In this document: positions 1 to 8,148 of the stretch, one piece after another
Position numbering within the stretch: position 1 is the stretch's first letter
How the letters are laid out: each line of letters opens with the position of its first letter
NCBI GenBank assembly: GCA_022447545.1
Contig: JAKVBI010000011.1
Span: 310,001-374,000, forward strand
Reading direction: 5' to 3'
Length of the DNA stretch: 64,000 bases
Source: Myxococcota bacterium
GTDB taxonomy: Bacteria > Myxococcota_A > UBA9160 > SMWR01
Program-made: the position numbers and the translations under genes
Notes under the pieces: generated by a model
Databases searched by the model: none
Told to the model about the DNA's origin: nothing
Seen by the model: the letters and a program-made list of their open reading frames with translations, nothing else

Positions 1-337
1 CCCCGTCCAATTTGACGATTTGATCGTGGTACCGGCCCAGCGTCACGACGGCAATCCCATCGTCGGTGGTCGAGAGAGCGGTGAAGTCCGTCCAGGCTCG
101 AGCCTCACACTCACCTTCGAGATCGATCACCGGCTGAAGAATCGCGTGTTTCCCCGCCGCATCGGGTTGCATTCCCCCGATCTCACGTACGATCTCCTCC
201 CGCCCCCGAAAGGTCTGACCCCAGACCGAGAAAGTCGCGTCGGGTGCGAACAGAGCCCCCCATTCCTCGAACCGACCGGAGTCCAAGAGCTGTCCGTAGA
301 TAGCGATCAGGCGACGGATCGCTTCGTAGTCGTTCAT
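1..337 (-). CDS. SnoaL-like / nuclear transport factor 2 family protein (3' end outside window)
   Basis: Reading minus from an ATG at 337 gives 112 residues (starting MNDYEAIRRLIAIYGQLLD) with no stop before the window edge. The N-terminal helix, the acidic W-x-x-L-F-A-P-D-A segment and the later G-R-E-E-I stretch are typical of the cone-shaped SnoaL/NTF2 fold, which in bacteria is found in small isomerases, dehydratases and ligand-binding proteins. A GGAG lies about 5 nt before the ATG. The amidohydrolase at 393-1601 is just upstream on the same strand, so the two are probably cotranscribed. Family is fairly sure; the activity is unknown and the C-terminus is missing. Confidence 0.72.
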   Translation of the reverse strand, partial: MNDYEAIRRLIAIYGQLLDSGRFEEWGALFAPDATFSVWGQTFRGREEIVREIGGMQPDAAGKHAILQPVIDLEGECEARAWTDFTALSTTDDGIAVVTLGRYHDQIVKLDG

Positions 338-392
338 CTGCGCTCCTCGGCTCGACTGCCCGCCTCACGTGAGTCGCGATCCGAACAGCCGT

Positions 393-1601
393 TCAGGGAA
401 TGATCCGATCCGGTAGGGGATGACGGTATAGCGCGGCGGCGTTCCCGTGCGTCATGGCTCGAATCTCGTCGACTGGCAACTCACCGTAGAACCGGTCGAT
501 CACGTCCTGGGTGTTCGGCCAAGTCGTATCGCCGTGCGGATAGTCGGACTCAAGCATGATGTTCTCGACCCCGATGGTGTAACGCGTGGAAATCGTTGAG
601 GGGTCATCGATGGTGCAGAACCAGAAGTTGCGCTTCAACACTTCAGGAGGTGTCGTATTGGAATCGGGCCAGGCTCTCCCATAGCCCGATCGGTGCATGA
701 TGTTGTCGACTCGGTCGAGCAGCATGGCCACCCAACCGATGCCCCCCTCGGCCATGGAGATCTTCACCTCGGGAAATTTGACCGGGAGCCCCGACCACAA
801 CCACTCCGCGCAGGCTCCCACAGCGAGCTGGCCGAACAAGGTAGCGCTCAGTGCCATACGGGTGGGCATGTCGACATCGTCGGCCAAGACAGCGTGTCCG
901 GAAGAGCCCACGTGAAGATTGATTACGGTCCCCGTCTCGGCACAGGCCTCGACGATGGGGTCCCAAAAGCCTGAGAACACCGATGGAAAGCCCATGAGGT
1001 GGGGCCGATCCGGCAGGGTCAATGCCTTGAACCCCCGTGCGGCGTTGCGTCGCACCTCGGCGGCGCCAAGCTCGGGATCCTGGAGCCAGGTGATGCCCAA
1101 CGGGATGATCCGGTCCGGATACGGGAGGTGCCAGCCTTCGTAGATCCAGTCGTTGTACGCACGGGTCACCTCGAGACCGAGTTTCTGATCCTTCGCGCTG
1201 GCGAACAGCGAACCTCCAAAACCCGTCACCTGGGAGGGGAAGTTGAGGGAAGCCCAGACGCCCCCAAGATCCATGTCGCGAATTCGGTCTTCGATCCTCC
1301 AGGTTCCTGGACGGAGCTCTTCGAAGCGCGCAGGGGCCACCTTCACAGTCTCTGGCTTGCGCCCTGCCGCCGCGTCGAAGCCCACGGGGTGATAGCGCCT
1401 GCCCTCGAACTCCCAGATGTGCGCTCCCGAGTCGTCCTCCACCACCTTTGGGGCATGCTCCTGGAGTGCACGAGGCAACCGACCTTCGAACACTTCGGGC
1501 GGCTCGACCAGATGGTCGTCTACCGAGATGAAGGTGTACTTCAGCTCGCACGGCTCAGGGTCCGGCAGCAGCGGGATGGGGGTTCGAATCGACGCCGTCA
1601 T
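393..1601 (-). CDS. Amidohydrolase family protein (amidohydrolase 2, ACMSD-like TIM barrel)
   Basis: A 402-residue metal-dependent hydrolase of the amidohydrolase-2 (PF04909) type. The N-terminal metal motif reads V-D-D-H-L-V-E-P (about residues 27-34), a mid-barrel histidine lies in I-N-L-H-V-G, and the C-terminal metal/acid segment is E-S-D-Y-P-H-G-D. Members of the family hydrolyse or decarboxylate cyclic or acyl substrates; the substrate here is unknown. The ATG at 1601 was chosen over one at 1682 because GGGAG sits before it and the extra 27 residues look non-conserved. It lies directly upstream of the SnoaL-like gene and is divergent from the LLM oxidoreductase at 1749. Confidence 0.9.
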   Translation of the reverse strand: MTASIRTPIPLLPDPEPCELKYTFISVDDHLVEPPEVFEGRLPRALQEHAPKVVEDDSGAHIWEFEGRRYHPVGFDAAAGRKPETVKVAPARFEELRPGTWRIEDRIRDMDLGGVWASLNFPSQVTGFGGSLFASAKDQKLGLEVTRAYNDWIYEGWHLPYPDRIIPLGITWLQDPELGAAEVRRNAARGFKALTLPDRPHLMGFPSVFSGFWDPIVEACAETGTVINLHVGSSGHAVLADDVDMPTRMALSATLFGQLAVGACAEWLWSGLPVKFPEVKISMAEGGIGWVAMLLDRVDNIMHRSGYGRAWPDSNTTPPEVLKRNFWFCTIDDPSTISTRYTIGVENIMLESDYPHGDTTWPNTQDVIDRFYGELPVDEIRAMTHGNAAALYRHPLPDRIIP

Positions 1602-1696
1602 GAGTGCACTCCCACGGTGGATTGTTGTCATTCTCACCGCTGAGGGGCTGTGGTTCAAGTCCATCGAGCCATGGCCAGCCAAAGACCCGCCTGGGT

Positions 1697-1702
1697 TAGA
1701 AT
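1697..1702 (+). promoter_or_regulatory. Candidate -10 hexamer TAGAAT before LLM oxidoreductase
   Basis: TAGAAT lies 47 nt before the GTG start at 1749, in the 147-bp divergent region. The same hexamer occurs before genes at 8149 and (minus strand) 51739. No convincing -35 is visible. Confidence 0.3.
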
Positions 1703-1748
1703 GAGAGGGTTGGCATCGCGCCCAATTTCAGCCGCCCAGGAGGTTCCC

Positions 1749-2876
1749 GTGAAATTTTCCATGATCTTCGAAGCCCAGACCGCCGACGCTTCGCGCCAAG
1801 CAGAGGCCCGAGTCCTGAGCGAGTGCGTGGAACAGGCCGTCTACGCCGAGCAGATGGGATTTGATCGGATCTGGGCCGTCGAGCACCACTGCCTCCAGTG
1901 GTACGCGCACATGAGCGCTTCGGAGACCTTCCTGGCCTACGTGGCAGGGCGTACTCAACGAATTCGGATCGGTCACGGGGTGGTCTGCTTGCCGTTTCGC
2001 ATGAATCACCCGGTGAAGGTGGCCGAACGCATCGCCATGCTCGACGTGTTGTCCAAAGGCCGCGTGGATTTTGGCATCGGGAAAGGCGGAACGATCCAAG
2101 AAACCGGCGCCTTCCAAACGGACCCTGAAGACATTCCCGCCATGTTGGAAGCATCAGCGCGCATGATTCCCGACATGTGGCGCGAGGAGGAATTCGAACA
2201 CCACAGTGATCTGATGGACATTCCGCCGCGCCCAATCCTGCCCAAGCCGTACCAGGAACCCCATCCCCCCATGTATCTGGCCTGTACGCGTGAGACCACA
2301 CTGAACCAGGCTGGCGAATGGGGGCTCGGAGCACTCGTACTGGGCTTCGCAGGGCCCGACGACATCGCCCAGAAGAACGCGGTCTACCGCGAGGCGGTCA
2401 AGCGTCGCACCGCAGAGTCCCAGATTCCGGACTTTCCCGTCGAACACCTGTCAGCCCTGTGCCCCGCCGTCGTTCTCGACGATGGCTTGAAGGCGCGCAA
2501 GATCGGCCAGCGCGGCCAGCGCTTCTTCACCGAAGCCATCAACTACTGGTACAACCCGACGCCGGACTCAGCGCCCCCACGAGCCGACATCGGCGAACTC
2601 GACGACGGCGAGGTTCTCAAGGAGTCGGGCGAGACCCTGGTCGCGTACCTCAACGAGGAGAAGCTCGAGGTGGGTACCGAGGCCACAGGCCTCTACAACC
2701 CGAACCATGCCTATGGGACGGTGGGAGACTGTATCGGCTACGTGGAGCGCCTAATCGAAGCGGGCGCCGATGAGATCATGTTCATCCACCAGATGGGAAC
2801 GGTGCCCCACGAGGCGATCCTCGAAACCATCGACAACATCGGCAAGCACGTGATCCCGCATTTCAACGGCCGTTAA
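1749..2876 (+). CDS. LLM class flavin-dependent oxidoreductase
   Basis: A 375-residue luciferase-like monooxygenase. Family signs are the N-terminal M-I-F-E-A-Q strand, the E-H-H motif near the flavin site (W-A-V-E-H-H), the R-I-G-H-G-V strand, and G-R-V-D-F-G-I-G-K-G. These enzymes use reduced FMN (or F420) to oxygenate or oxidise small organic molecules. The start is a GTG at 1749 preceded by GGAGG at 1739-1743; an upstream in-frame extension to 1650 has no such signal. It is divergent from the amidohydrolase and convergent with the acyl-CoA dehydrogenase-like gene. Substrate unknown. Confidence 0.9.
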   Translation: MKFSMIFEAQTADASRQAEARVLSECVEQAVYAEQMGFDRIWAVEHHCLQWYAHMSASETFLAYVAGRTQRIRIGHGVVCLPFRMNHPVKVAERIAMLDVLSKGRVDFGIGKGGTIQETGAFQTDPEDIPAMLEASARMIPDMWREEEFEHHSDLMDIPPRPILPKPYQEPHPPMYLACTRETTLNQAGEWGLGALVLGFAGPDDIAQKNAVYREAVKRRTAESQIPDFPVEHLSALCPAVVLDDGLKARKIGQRGQRFFTEAINYWYNPTPDSAPPRADIGELDDGEVLKESGETLVAYLNEEKLEVGTEATGLYNPNHAYGTVGDCIGYVERLIEAGADEIMFIHQMGTVPHEAILETIDNIGKHVIPHFNGR

Positions 2877-2893
2877 CTCGGGAACGCCGCCCC

Positions 2894-4081
2894 TCAAACC
2901 ATGACGGGTCGCCCCACCCCGAGGTACACCTGGCCAAAACGCTCCCAACTCTCGTCACCCGGCACGATGTGCTGGGAGCCGGCCTGGATGTCGCGAAAGC
3001 AGCGCTGCAGGCGTCCCTCTCGAAACAAGGCCCGCGCCCCGGCCGCGCGGAAAGCAAAGGTGGCCACTTCGGTCGCGACCTCGTAGGCCTGGGTGGTCGC
3101 CGCACCGGCATCGGCCCGATCCTCCAGAGAACTCTCGCGCCCCTCGATGTAGGCGCGCCAGAGTCTCTGGTAGCTCGAGAACACGAGCCCTCGCGCTCCG
3201 CGAAGACGCGTGGTCGCCCGAGCAAAATCGCGTTGAAAGACCTGACGCTCTGCGAGAGGCGAGGTGCTACCCAGACGTGCGACACCTCGAGCCTGTTCGG
3301 CGATTTCCAACAGAGCCTGGCGACCGAGCCCCAGCGCGAGGCCCGCGTGGGGAACCGCCGCCACACTGAGGACAGGGAGTTCGAACAAGGGTGAACCCCG
3401 TCGCGGCGCATCGCTTCCCATGGCGAACGAGTGGGTGTCCGGCACGAACTCGTCGTCGATCGTGTAGTCGCAACTCGCCGTACCTTCGAGGCCGGCGGAC
3501 TGCCAGTTGTCCAGGATCGTCACCCGCTGGCGCGGCACGCAGAACGAACGCATGCGAGGCACCCCGGCGTCGAGCCGGGGCTGGTCGCCTTCCACCTCGA
3601 CGCAGGTCAGCACCATCCAGGTAGCGTGACGACAACCGCTCCCAAAACGGAAATGTCCACTGACGCGGTAGCCGCCCTCGATGGGTCGGGCACGGCCCAT
3701 GGGCGGAAAGCCTCCGGCGCAGATGGCACGAGTCGGATCTGCGAAGACCTCCCGTGCGCCCTCTTCGGGTAGCAGTGCCGCCGCGATCCCGGAGATGATC
3801 CCCTGCATCCCGAGGCACCATCCCGTCGAGCCATCCTGACTGGCGACCTCTTCGACCACCTCGATCAAGGCCAGCGGTTCGGCCTCCCCGCCTCCCAGTT
3901 CCCGAGGCAGGAAAGAGCGAAACAAACCCGCCTCAGTCAAGGCCCCCAGCGCCTCCTGTGTCAGGGTTCCATCGCGCTCGGCCTGCTCTGCCGTGGACTC
4001 GACGACTTCGCGTACCGAGCGTGCAGCCTCCAACAAGGCGGTATGTTGCTCAGTCCTGAAAAAGTCCTCCACGGAATCCAC
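2894..4081 (-). CDS. Acyl-CoA dehydrogenase-like flavin monooxygenase (HsaA/HpaB-like)
   Basis: A 395-residue acyl-CoA dehydrogenase fold protein. The N-terminal helical domain contains F-L-P-R-E-L-G-G-G, followed by a middle beta domain (G-G-Y-R-V-S-G-H-F-R-F-G-S-G) and a C-terminal helical domain of the type-2 kind. This layout matches flavin-dependent hydroxylases such as 3-hydroxy-9,10-secosteroid monooxygenase and pigment-production hydroxylases better than beta-oxidation dehydrogenases; that subfamily call is inference. It follows the SDR at 4142-5011 after 60 nt on the same strand, so the two probably form an operon. Confidence 0.85.
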   Translation of the reverse strand: MDSVEDFFRTEQHTALLEAARSVREVVESTAEQAERDGTLTQEALGALTEAGLFRSFLPRELGGGEAEPLALIEVVEEVASQDGSTGWCLGMQGIISGIAAALLPEEGAREVFADPTRAICAGGFPPMGRARPIEGGYRVSGHFRFGSGCRHATWMVLTCVEVEGDQPRLDAGVPRMRSFCVPRQRVTILDNWQSAGLEGTASCDYTIDDEFVPDTHSFAMGSDAPRRGSPLFELPVLSVAAVPHAGLALGLGRQALLEIAEQARGVARLGSTSPLAERQVFQRDFARATTRLRGARGLVFSSYQRLWRAYIEGRESSLEDRADAGAATTQAYEVATEVATFAFRAAGARALFREGRLQRCFRDIQAGSQHIVPGDESWERFGQVYLGVGRPVMV

Positions 4082-4141
4082 CTCCTGCGACTGGCTCGTG
4101 GTCTCAATGGAGCACTCGGACGTCTGCGTGAAAGCGCCGGT

Positions 4142-5011
4142 TCAAAGCTCGATCCCGAAGTATTCCCGAAAAAGCTCTCGATACGTGTCGTCGCTCATGG
4201 TCTCCCCGAGCGCCACGAACTGCTCGTCGGTGATCCCCGCCCGACCCGTCACGAGGTTCTCCGCGTCCTGCCCCACCAGGTAGCGCAGACGCGGTGCATC
4301 GCCGAGCGCCGCCTCGACGATCACTTCCGCGACATGGTGCGGATCCCCGGGTCGTTTGAGGCCGGCCGAGTACAGCATGCCACTGCGACGCATCAGATCG
4401 CGGTAAGGTGAGTGCTTGTCGTAGCGAGTGAACGCCGCCGAATTCTCGAAGATTGCCGTGGCCACGACTCCGGGCTCGACAATGGCCACGCGAACCCCAA
4501 AAGGAGCCAACTCGTGGGCCAGAGCTTCACTAGCCCCCTCCAACGCGAACTTGGAAGCGGAATAGGGAACTTGGTTGGGCGTGGCGAAGCGACCAGCCCC
4601 CGAAGAGACATTGACGATGGCACCGCTCCCCTGCTCCCTCATGCCGGGTAAAACGGCCTGGATCATCCGCAGCGCTCCGAAGTAGTTGACCTCGAAGATC
4701 CAGCGGTGTTCCTCCTCGAGCACATCCTCCAGAGGACAGGCGCCTCCGATCCCGGCATTGTTGACCAGTACGTCGACACGCCCCTCACGAGCCAAAATCG
4801 CCCCGACGGCCTCCGCGACGGAAGCCGGGGAGGCCACATCGAGCGCCTGCAGCTCGAGGTCAAGCCCCTCGCTCTCACGGGCCTCGCGCAGGGGCTCGGC
4901 CTTGGCGAGGTCCCGCAGGGTGGCGATGGTTCGGTGACCGGCGCGGGCAAAGGCCAGCGCGCTGGCCTGACCGATTCCACTACTCGTACCCGTGATGACG
5001 ACGACGCCCAT
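4142..5011 (-). CDS. SDR family NAD(P)-dependent oxidoreductase
   Basis: A 289-residue short-chain dehydrogenase. The Rossmann motif is T-G-T-S-S-G-I-G (residues about 7-14), the structural motif N-N-A-G is present, and the catalytic pair is Y-S-A-S-K with an upstream serine in N-V-S-S-G. The length and the C-terminal extension after the P-G-V-V-A-T segment suit the classical SDR group. GGAGGG sits just before the ATG at 5011. It is the first gene of a minus-strand pair with the flavin monooxygenase and is divergent from the amidohydrolase at 5139. Substrate unknown, probably an alcohol/ketone. Confidence 0.92.
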   Translation of the reverse strand: MGVVVITGTSSGIGQASALAFARAGHRTIATLRDLAKAEPLREARESEGLDLELQALDVASPASVAEAVGAILAREGRVDVLVNNAGIGGACPLEDVLEEEHRWIFEVNYFGALRMIQAVLPGMREQGSGAIVNVSSGAGRFATPNQVPYSASKFALEGASEALAHELAPFGVRVAIVEPGVVATAIFENSAAFTRYDKHSPYRDLMRRSGMLYSAGLKRPGDPHHVAEVIVEAALGDAPRLRYLVGQDAENLVTGRAGITDEQFVALGETMSDDTYRELFREYFGIEL

Positions 5012-5138
5012 GGTCCCTCCAGTCGGTGGGCGAGCTTATCACTCGACGCCCCCACGAGTCTCCGCCGAAACCACTCGTTCCACAGAGGGCACCTGAGATA
5101 CCCTGCCCCCTACGCTATCGCTACGGAATGGAGCCTCC

Positions 5139-6275
5139 ATGCTCGACGGACATCGCTACATCGACAGTGACGGGCACGTCATCGAACCCGAGGACCTCTG
5201 GGAGCGCTACCTCGACCCCGAGTTCCGGGAGGAGATGCCAAGCCACTCGCTGGGTTACCGGGGAGAGCCCTACGCCTACGTGAACGAGTGCCGCGTCAAG
5301 GGCATCTCGATGCCAACCTTTCTGGCCGGACGGGCGGCTCCCATGCCCGGACTCCAGGAGGTCTACGGTGAGTACCAGGACATGGGCTTCTCCCCCGCTG
5401 CCTACACGCTCGTCCTCGATCGCAGTGGGATCGACTACATGGTGGTCTACCCCACAGCGGGGCTGTTCATGACCGCGGTTCCTGAACTTTCGGCAGAAAC
5501 TGCAGCCGCCTACCGACGTGCCTACAACCGCTGGCTCGGTGATTTCTGTGCCGAATGCGATGAGCGTGTGATCGGAGTAGCGTCCCTGGACCTACGGGAT
5601 CCCGTGGAGGCGGCCCGCGAAGCCGAGCGCTGCGCAACCGAATACGGCTTCCGAGCCGTCACCGTCGCACCCGACCCGGTCACCCGCTACCCACTCTTTC
5701 ACCCATTCCACGACCCGCTCTGGAACACCCTTCAGGAACTCGACCTTCCCATCGCCTTCCACGCGGGTGCGGGTACACCACTCAATGTCGGAGTGGATCA
5801 CTTCTACGACTGGGCCAGCGGTCGAGGATCCGCCGCCTTTTGTATGGGGAACATGCTCGCATGCATGGCCATGATCGGTGGCGGTGTGCTCGAGCGTTTT
5901 CCACGCCTGCGCATGGCCCATCTCGAGGTGGGCTGCGGTTGGCTGCCCTACTGGCTCGACCGCATGCAGTCCGGCCTGCAGGGCGCCAACCGAGCCGCAT
6001 CGCGATTCCTCCCCATGGAGGGCCTGAGCATGCAGCCAGTGGACTACTTCCAACGCCAGTGCTTCGTGGCTTGCGATCCCGACGATCCGCACCTGGCGTG
6101 GGTCGCGTCGGAGGTGGGCGAGGAGTGTCTGGTAACGGCGACCGATTTTGGCCACCCCGAAGGCCGCGGCTACCGCGACGCCGTGCGGGAGACCCTATCG
6201 GCGGAAGGGGTTTCCCCGGAACTGAAACAGAAGATCATGTGGGACAATCCCGCTCGCCTCTACGGTCTCTCTTGA
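5139..6275 (+). CDS. Amidohydrolase family protein (amidohydrolase 2)
   Basis: A 378-residue paralogue of the protein at 393-1601. The N-terminal motif is D-S-D-G-H-V-I-E-P (about residues 8-16), the barrel histidine lies in A-F-H-A-G-A-G, A-H-L-E-V-G-C-G-W-L-P-Y follows, and the terminal acidic segment is T-D-F-G-H-P-E. The ATG at 5139 has a GGAG seven bases upstream. It heads a plus-strand run with a histidine phosphatase, a cyclase-family protein, an acyl-CoA ligase and an LLM oxidoreductase (to 11066). A TACCCT at 5099-5104 is a weak candidate -10. The specific reaction is unknown. Confidence 0.9.
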   Translation: MLDGHRYIDSDGHVIEPEDLWERYLDPEFREEMPSHSLGYRGEPYAYVNECRVKGISMPTFLAGRAAPMPGLQEVYGEYQDMGFSPAAYTLVLDRSGIDYMVVYPTAGLFMTAVPELSAETAAAYRRAYNRWLGDFCAECDERVIGVASLDLRDPVEAAREAERCATEYGFRAVTVAPDPVTRYPLFHPFHDPLWNTLQELDLPIAFHAGAGTPLNVGVDHFYDWASGRGSAAFCMGNMLACMAMIGGGVLERFPRLRMAHLEVGCGWLPYWLDRMQSGLQGANRAASRFLPMEGLSMQPVDYFQRQCFVACDPDDPHLAWVASEVGEECLVTATDFGHPEGRGYRDAVRETLSAEGVSPELKQKIMWDNPARLYGLS

Positions 6276-6303
6276 GAGTCACAAAAACCCAACCGAGCCA
6301 TTC

Positions 6304-6939
6304 ATGCAACTGATCCTGATCCGTCACGGTGAGCCCGAAACCACGGAGAGCCACGGGGAACGAGCGGAACCCGCCCTCACCCCCCGTGGACACTGGCAGG
6401 CGCAGCGCATGGCCGCCTGGCTGGCGGTGGAGCCCATCGACCACATCATCACCAGCAGCCGGCTGCGTGCCCAGCAAACCGCGGTCCCCCTTCAAGAGTC
6501 GCTGGGGCTGAGCCCTGAAGTGATCGCCGACTTCGACGAGATCGATCGACGGGCGACGATCTACGCGCCCTTTACCGTCCTGCGAGATCGCTTCCCCCAC
6601 GTACTCGAAGCCGTGACCCAGGGCGACTGGGAATCCATCGGCTGGGACTCTCCTCAGGTATTCCGGCAGCGCGTGGTCACCGCCTACGAGGACCTCGTGG
6701 CGCGCCGCCCGGGGGAACGGGTCGCGGTGGCCTGCCATGGAGGCGTGATCGGCGTCATCGCCACGCATCTGTTGGGCCTCGAGGATCCCTGGGTCTTCGC
6801 CAACCCGCCCTTCGCCTCCTTCTCTCGCCTGATCGTCCACTCGGATCGCCCCGCACAGATCGTCAGTCTGAACGAGACCGGCCACTATGACGCGCATCGT
6901 GAACGCGTGGTGGGGCCGGACGGGGGAACTTCGGAATAG
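6304..6939 (+). CDS. Histidine phosphatase family protein
   Basis: A 211-residue phosphoglycerate-mutase-like phosphatase. The catalytic R-H-G lies at the extreme N-terminus (L-I-L-I-R-H-G-E-P), the T-S-S-R-L-R-A-Q-Q-T motif follows, and the second catalytic histidine is in V-A-C-H-G-G. The family dephosphorylates sugars, nucleotides or phosphoproteins through a phosphohistidine. It starts 28 nt after the amidohydrolase, with no clear Shine-Dalgarno sequence, so translation may depend on read-through of ribosomes from upstream. Its role in this catabolic run is unknown. Confidence 0.9.
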   Translation: MQLILIRHGEPETTESHGERAEPALTPRGHWQAQRMAAWLAVEPIDHIITSSRLRAQQTAVPLQESLGLSPEVIADFDEIDRRATIYAPFTVLRDRFPHVLEAVTQGDWESIGWDSPQVFRQRVVTAYEDLVARRPGERVAVACHGGVIGVIATHLLGLEDPWVFANPPFASFSRLIVHSDRPAQIVSLNETGHYDAHRERVVGPDGGTSE

Positions 6940-7008
6940 GCGGATGGAACCGGAGTGCGCCTCCTCCCATTCGCCCACCCTCGCAATTCAGCCAAGGAGC
7001 CTGTTGCG

Positions 7009-8070
7009 ATGCAAACCCTTCGGCCCTACCTGGGCCTGGCCGAACCCACGCGGTTGAACGACCAACTCTTCGACGTGGAAGCCGTCGAGAGCGGATCCTG
7101 GGTTCCCGGGCCCTATGGGCCCGAAGACGAACTCGGAAGTTACAACGAAGTCACACCCGAAAAAACTGCTCGTGCACTGAGCCTACTCAACGTGAGTCGA
7201 CCCGTTCGCACCTACACGCTTTCGGAAACCCTCTTCAACGGCTTCCCGGCCTTTGGTACACGCGAATACGATCAGAAGTTGGTGGTCCTCGGCTATCGAC
7301 CTCCTGGGGATTTCGAGGGCGTGTTCCAGGGGGTCGAGCCGCTTGGGCCCAACCGCCAGAGCGTGCACGAGGAGCGCGTCACCACCAGCTACAACCTGGG
7401 CACCAAGATCAACGGCCTACACCACACCGGCGTGGGCAACACCTTCTACAACGGTTTTCTCGGCTCCGAGATCGCACGCAGCTGGGGAACTGCAAAGCTC
7501 GGCAACGAGAAGACATTTCCCATCGTGACCCGAGGCATACTGATCGACGTGCTCGCCCTGGTGATGTCCCAGGGACGCGACAACGACACCTTCACGGCCC
7601 CCAATGGCAACCCGAGCCTGCGCTCCAACTACCGCATCACGGTGGAGGACATCGAGGCGTGCCTCGACCGACAGGGCATCGTTGAAGAGATCGGCCCGGG
7701 AGACGTGGTGTTGTTCCGCACAGGCTGGTCGAATCTGATTCGAGACGACCCCGAACGCTATCTGATGGGCTGGCCTCCGGGACCCTACCTGCGAGAACTG
7801 CGGTACCTGGCACAGAAGCGCCCAGCCATCATCGGCAATGACACCTGGTGCTTCGAGTGTCTGGACCCTGAGATCACCAGCGGTGCCGGCACCCCGGGAC
7901 ACCAACTCCTGTTCATGCGCTATGGCATCCGAATCGGAGAGGCCGTGCGCACCCAGGAACTCGCTGACGACGGCATCTACGAGTTCGTCTTCTGCCACAC
8001 CCCACAACCCGCCGAAGGAGCCACGGCGGGCGCAGCCCCGTGCATGGCGCTGGCCCAGCCCCCAGCCTGA
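7009..8070 (+). CDS. Cyclase family protein with degenerate metal motif
   Basis: A 353-residue member of the cyclase/kynurenine-formamidase-like family (PF04199). The usual H-x-G-T-H-x-D-x-P-x-H metal signature is changed to N129-L-G-T-K133-I-N135-G-L-H-H139, so three of four usual ligands are replaced. The C-terminal P-G-H-Q histidine and a following glutamate remain. The ATG at 7009 has AGGAG before it; an in-frame extension to 6955 lacks support. It could be a hydrolase with another metal site, or a non-catalytic relative. A paralogue with a less altered motif is at 17600-18538. Confidence 0.83.
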   Translation: MQTLRPYLGLAEPTRLNDQLFDVEAVESGSWVPGPYGPEDELGSYNEVTPEKTARALSLLNVSRPVRTYTLSETLFNGFPAFGTREYDQKLVVLGYRPPGDFEGVFQGVEPLGPNRQSVHEERVTTSYNLGTKINGLHHTGVGNTFYNGFLGSEIARSWGTAKLGNEKTFPIVTRGILIDVLALVMSQGRDNDTFTAPNGNPSLRSNYRITVEDIEACLDRQGIVEEIGPGDVVLFRTGWSNLIRDDPERYLMGWPPGPYLRELRYLAQKRPAIIGNDTWCFECLDPEITSGAGTPGHQLLFMRYGIRIGEAVRTQELADDGIYEFVFCHTPQPAEGATAGAAPCMALAQPPA

Positions 8071-8101
8071 AAAGCCTCAGCCACCCCCAGGTTCGAGACG
8101 G

Positions 8102-8126
8102 TGGAACGAGTTCCATCGCGTAGAAT
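8102..8126 (+). promoter_or_regulatory. Palindrome and candidate -10 before acyl-CoA ligase
   Basis: TGGAAC-GA-GTTCCA (8102-8115) is a perfect 6-bp-arm inverted repeat, followed by TAGAAT at 8121-8126, 23 nt before the TTG start at 8149. The layout fits an operator placed over a promoter spacer. No binding protein is encoded nearby. Confidence 0.35.
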
Positions 8127-8148
8127 CCACGTGATCCCTGGAGGAAAC

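Noticed and set aside
1755-1762. A TTTTCCAT copy like the half-site at 21113
   Set aside because: It lies inside the coding start of the LLM gene, without a partner arm or -24/-12 promoter; probably chance.
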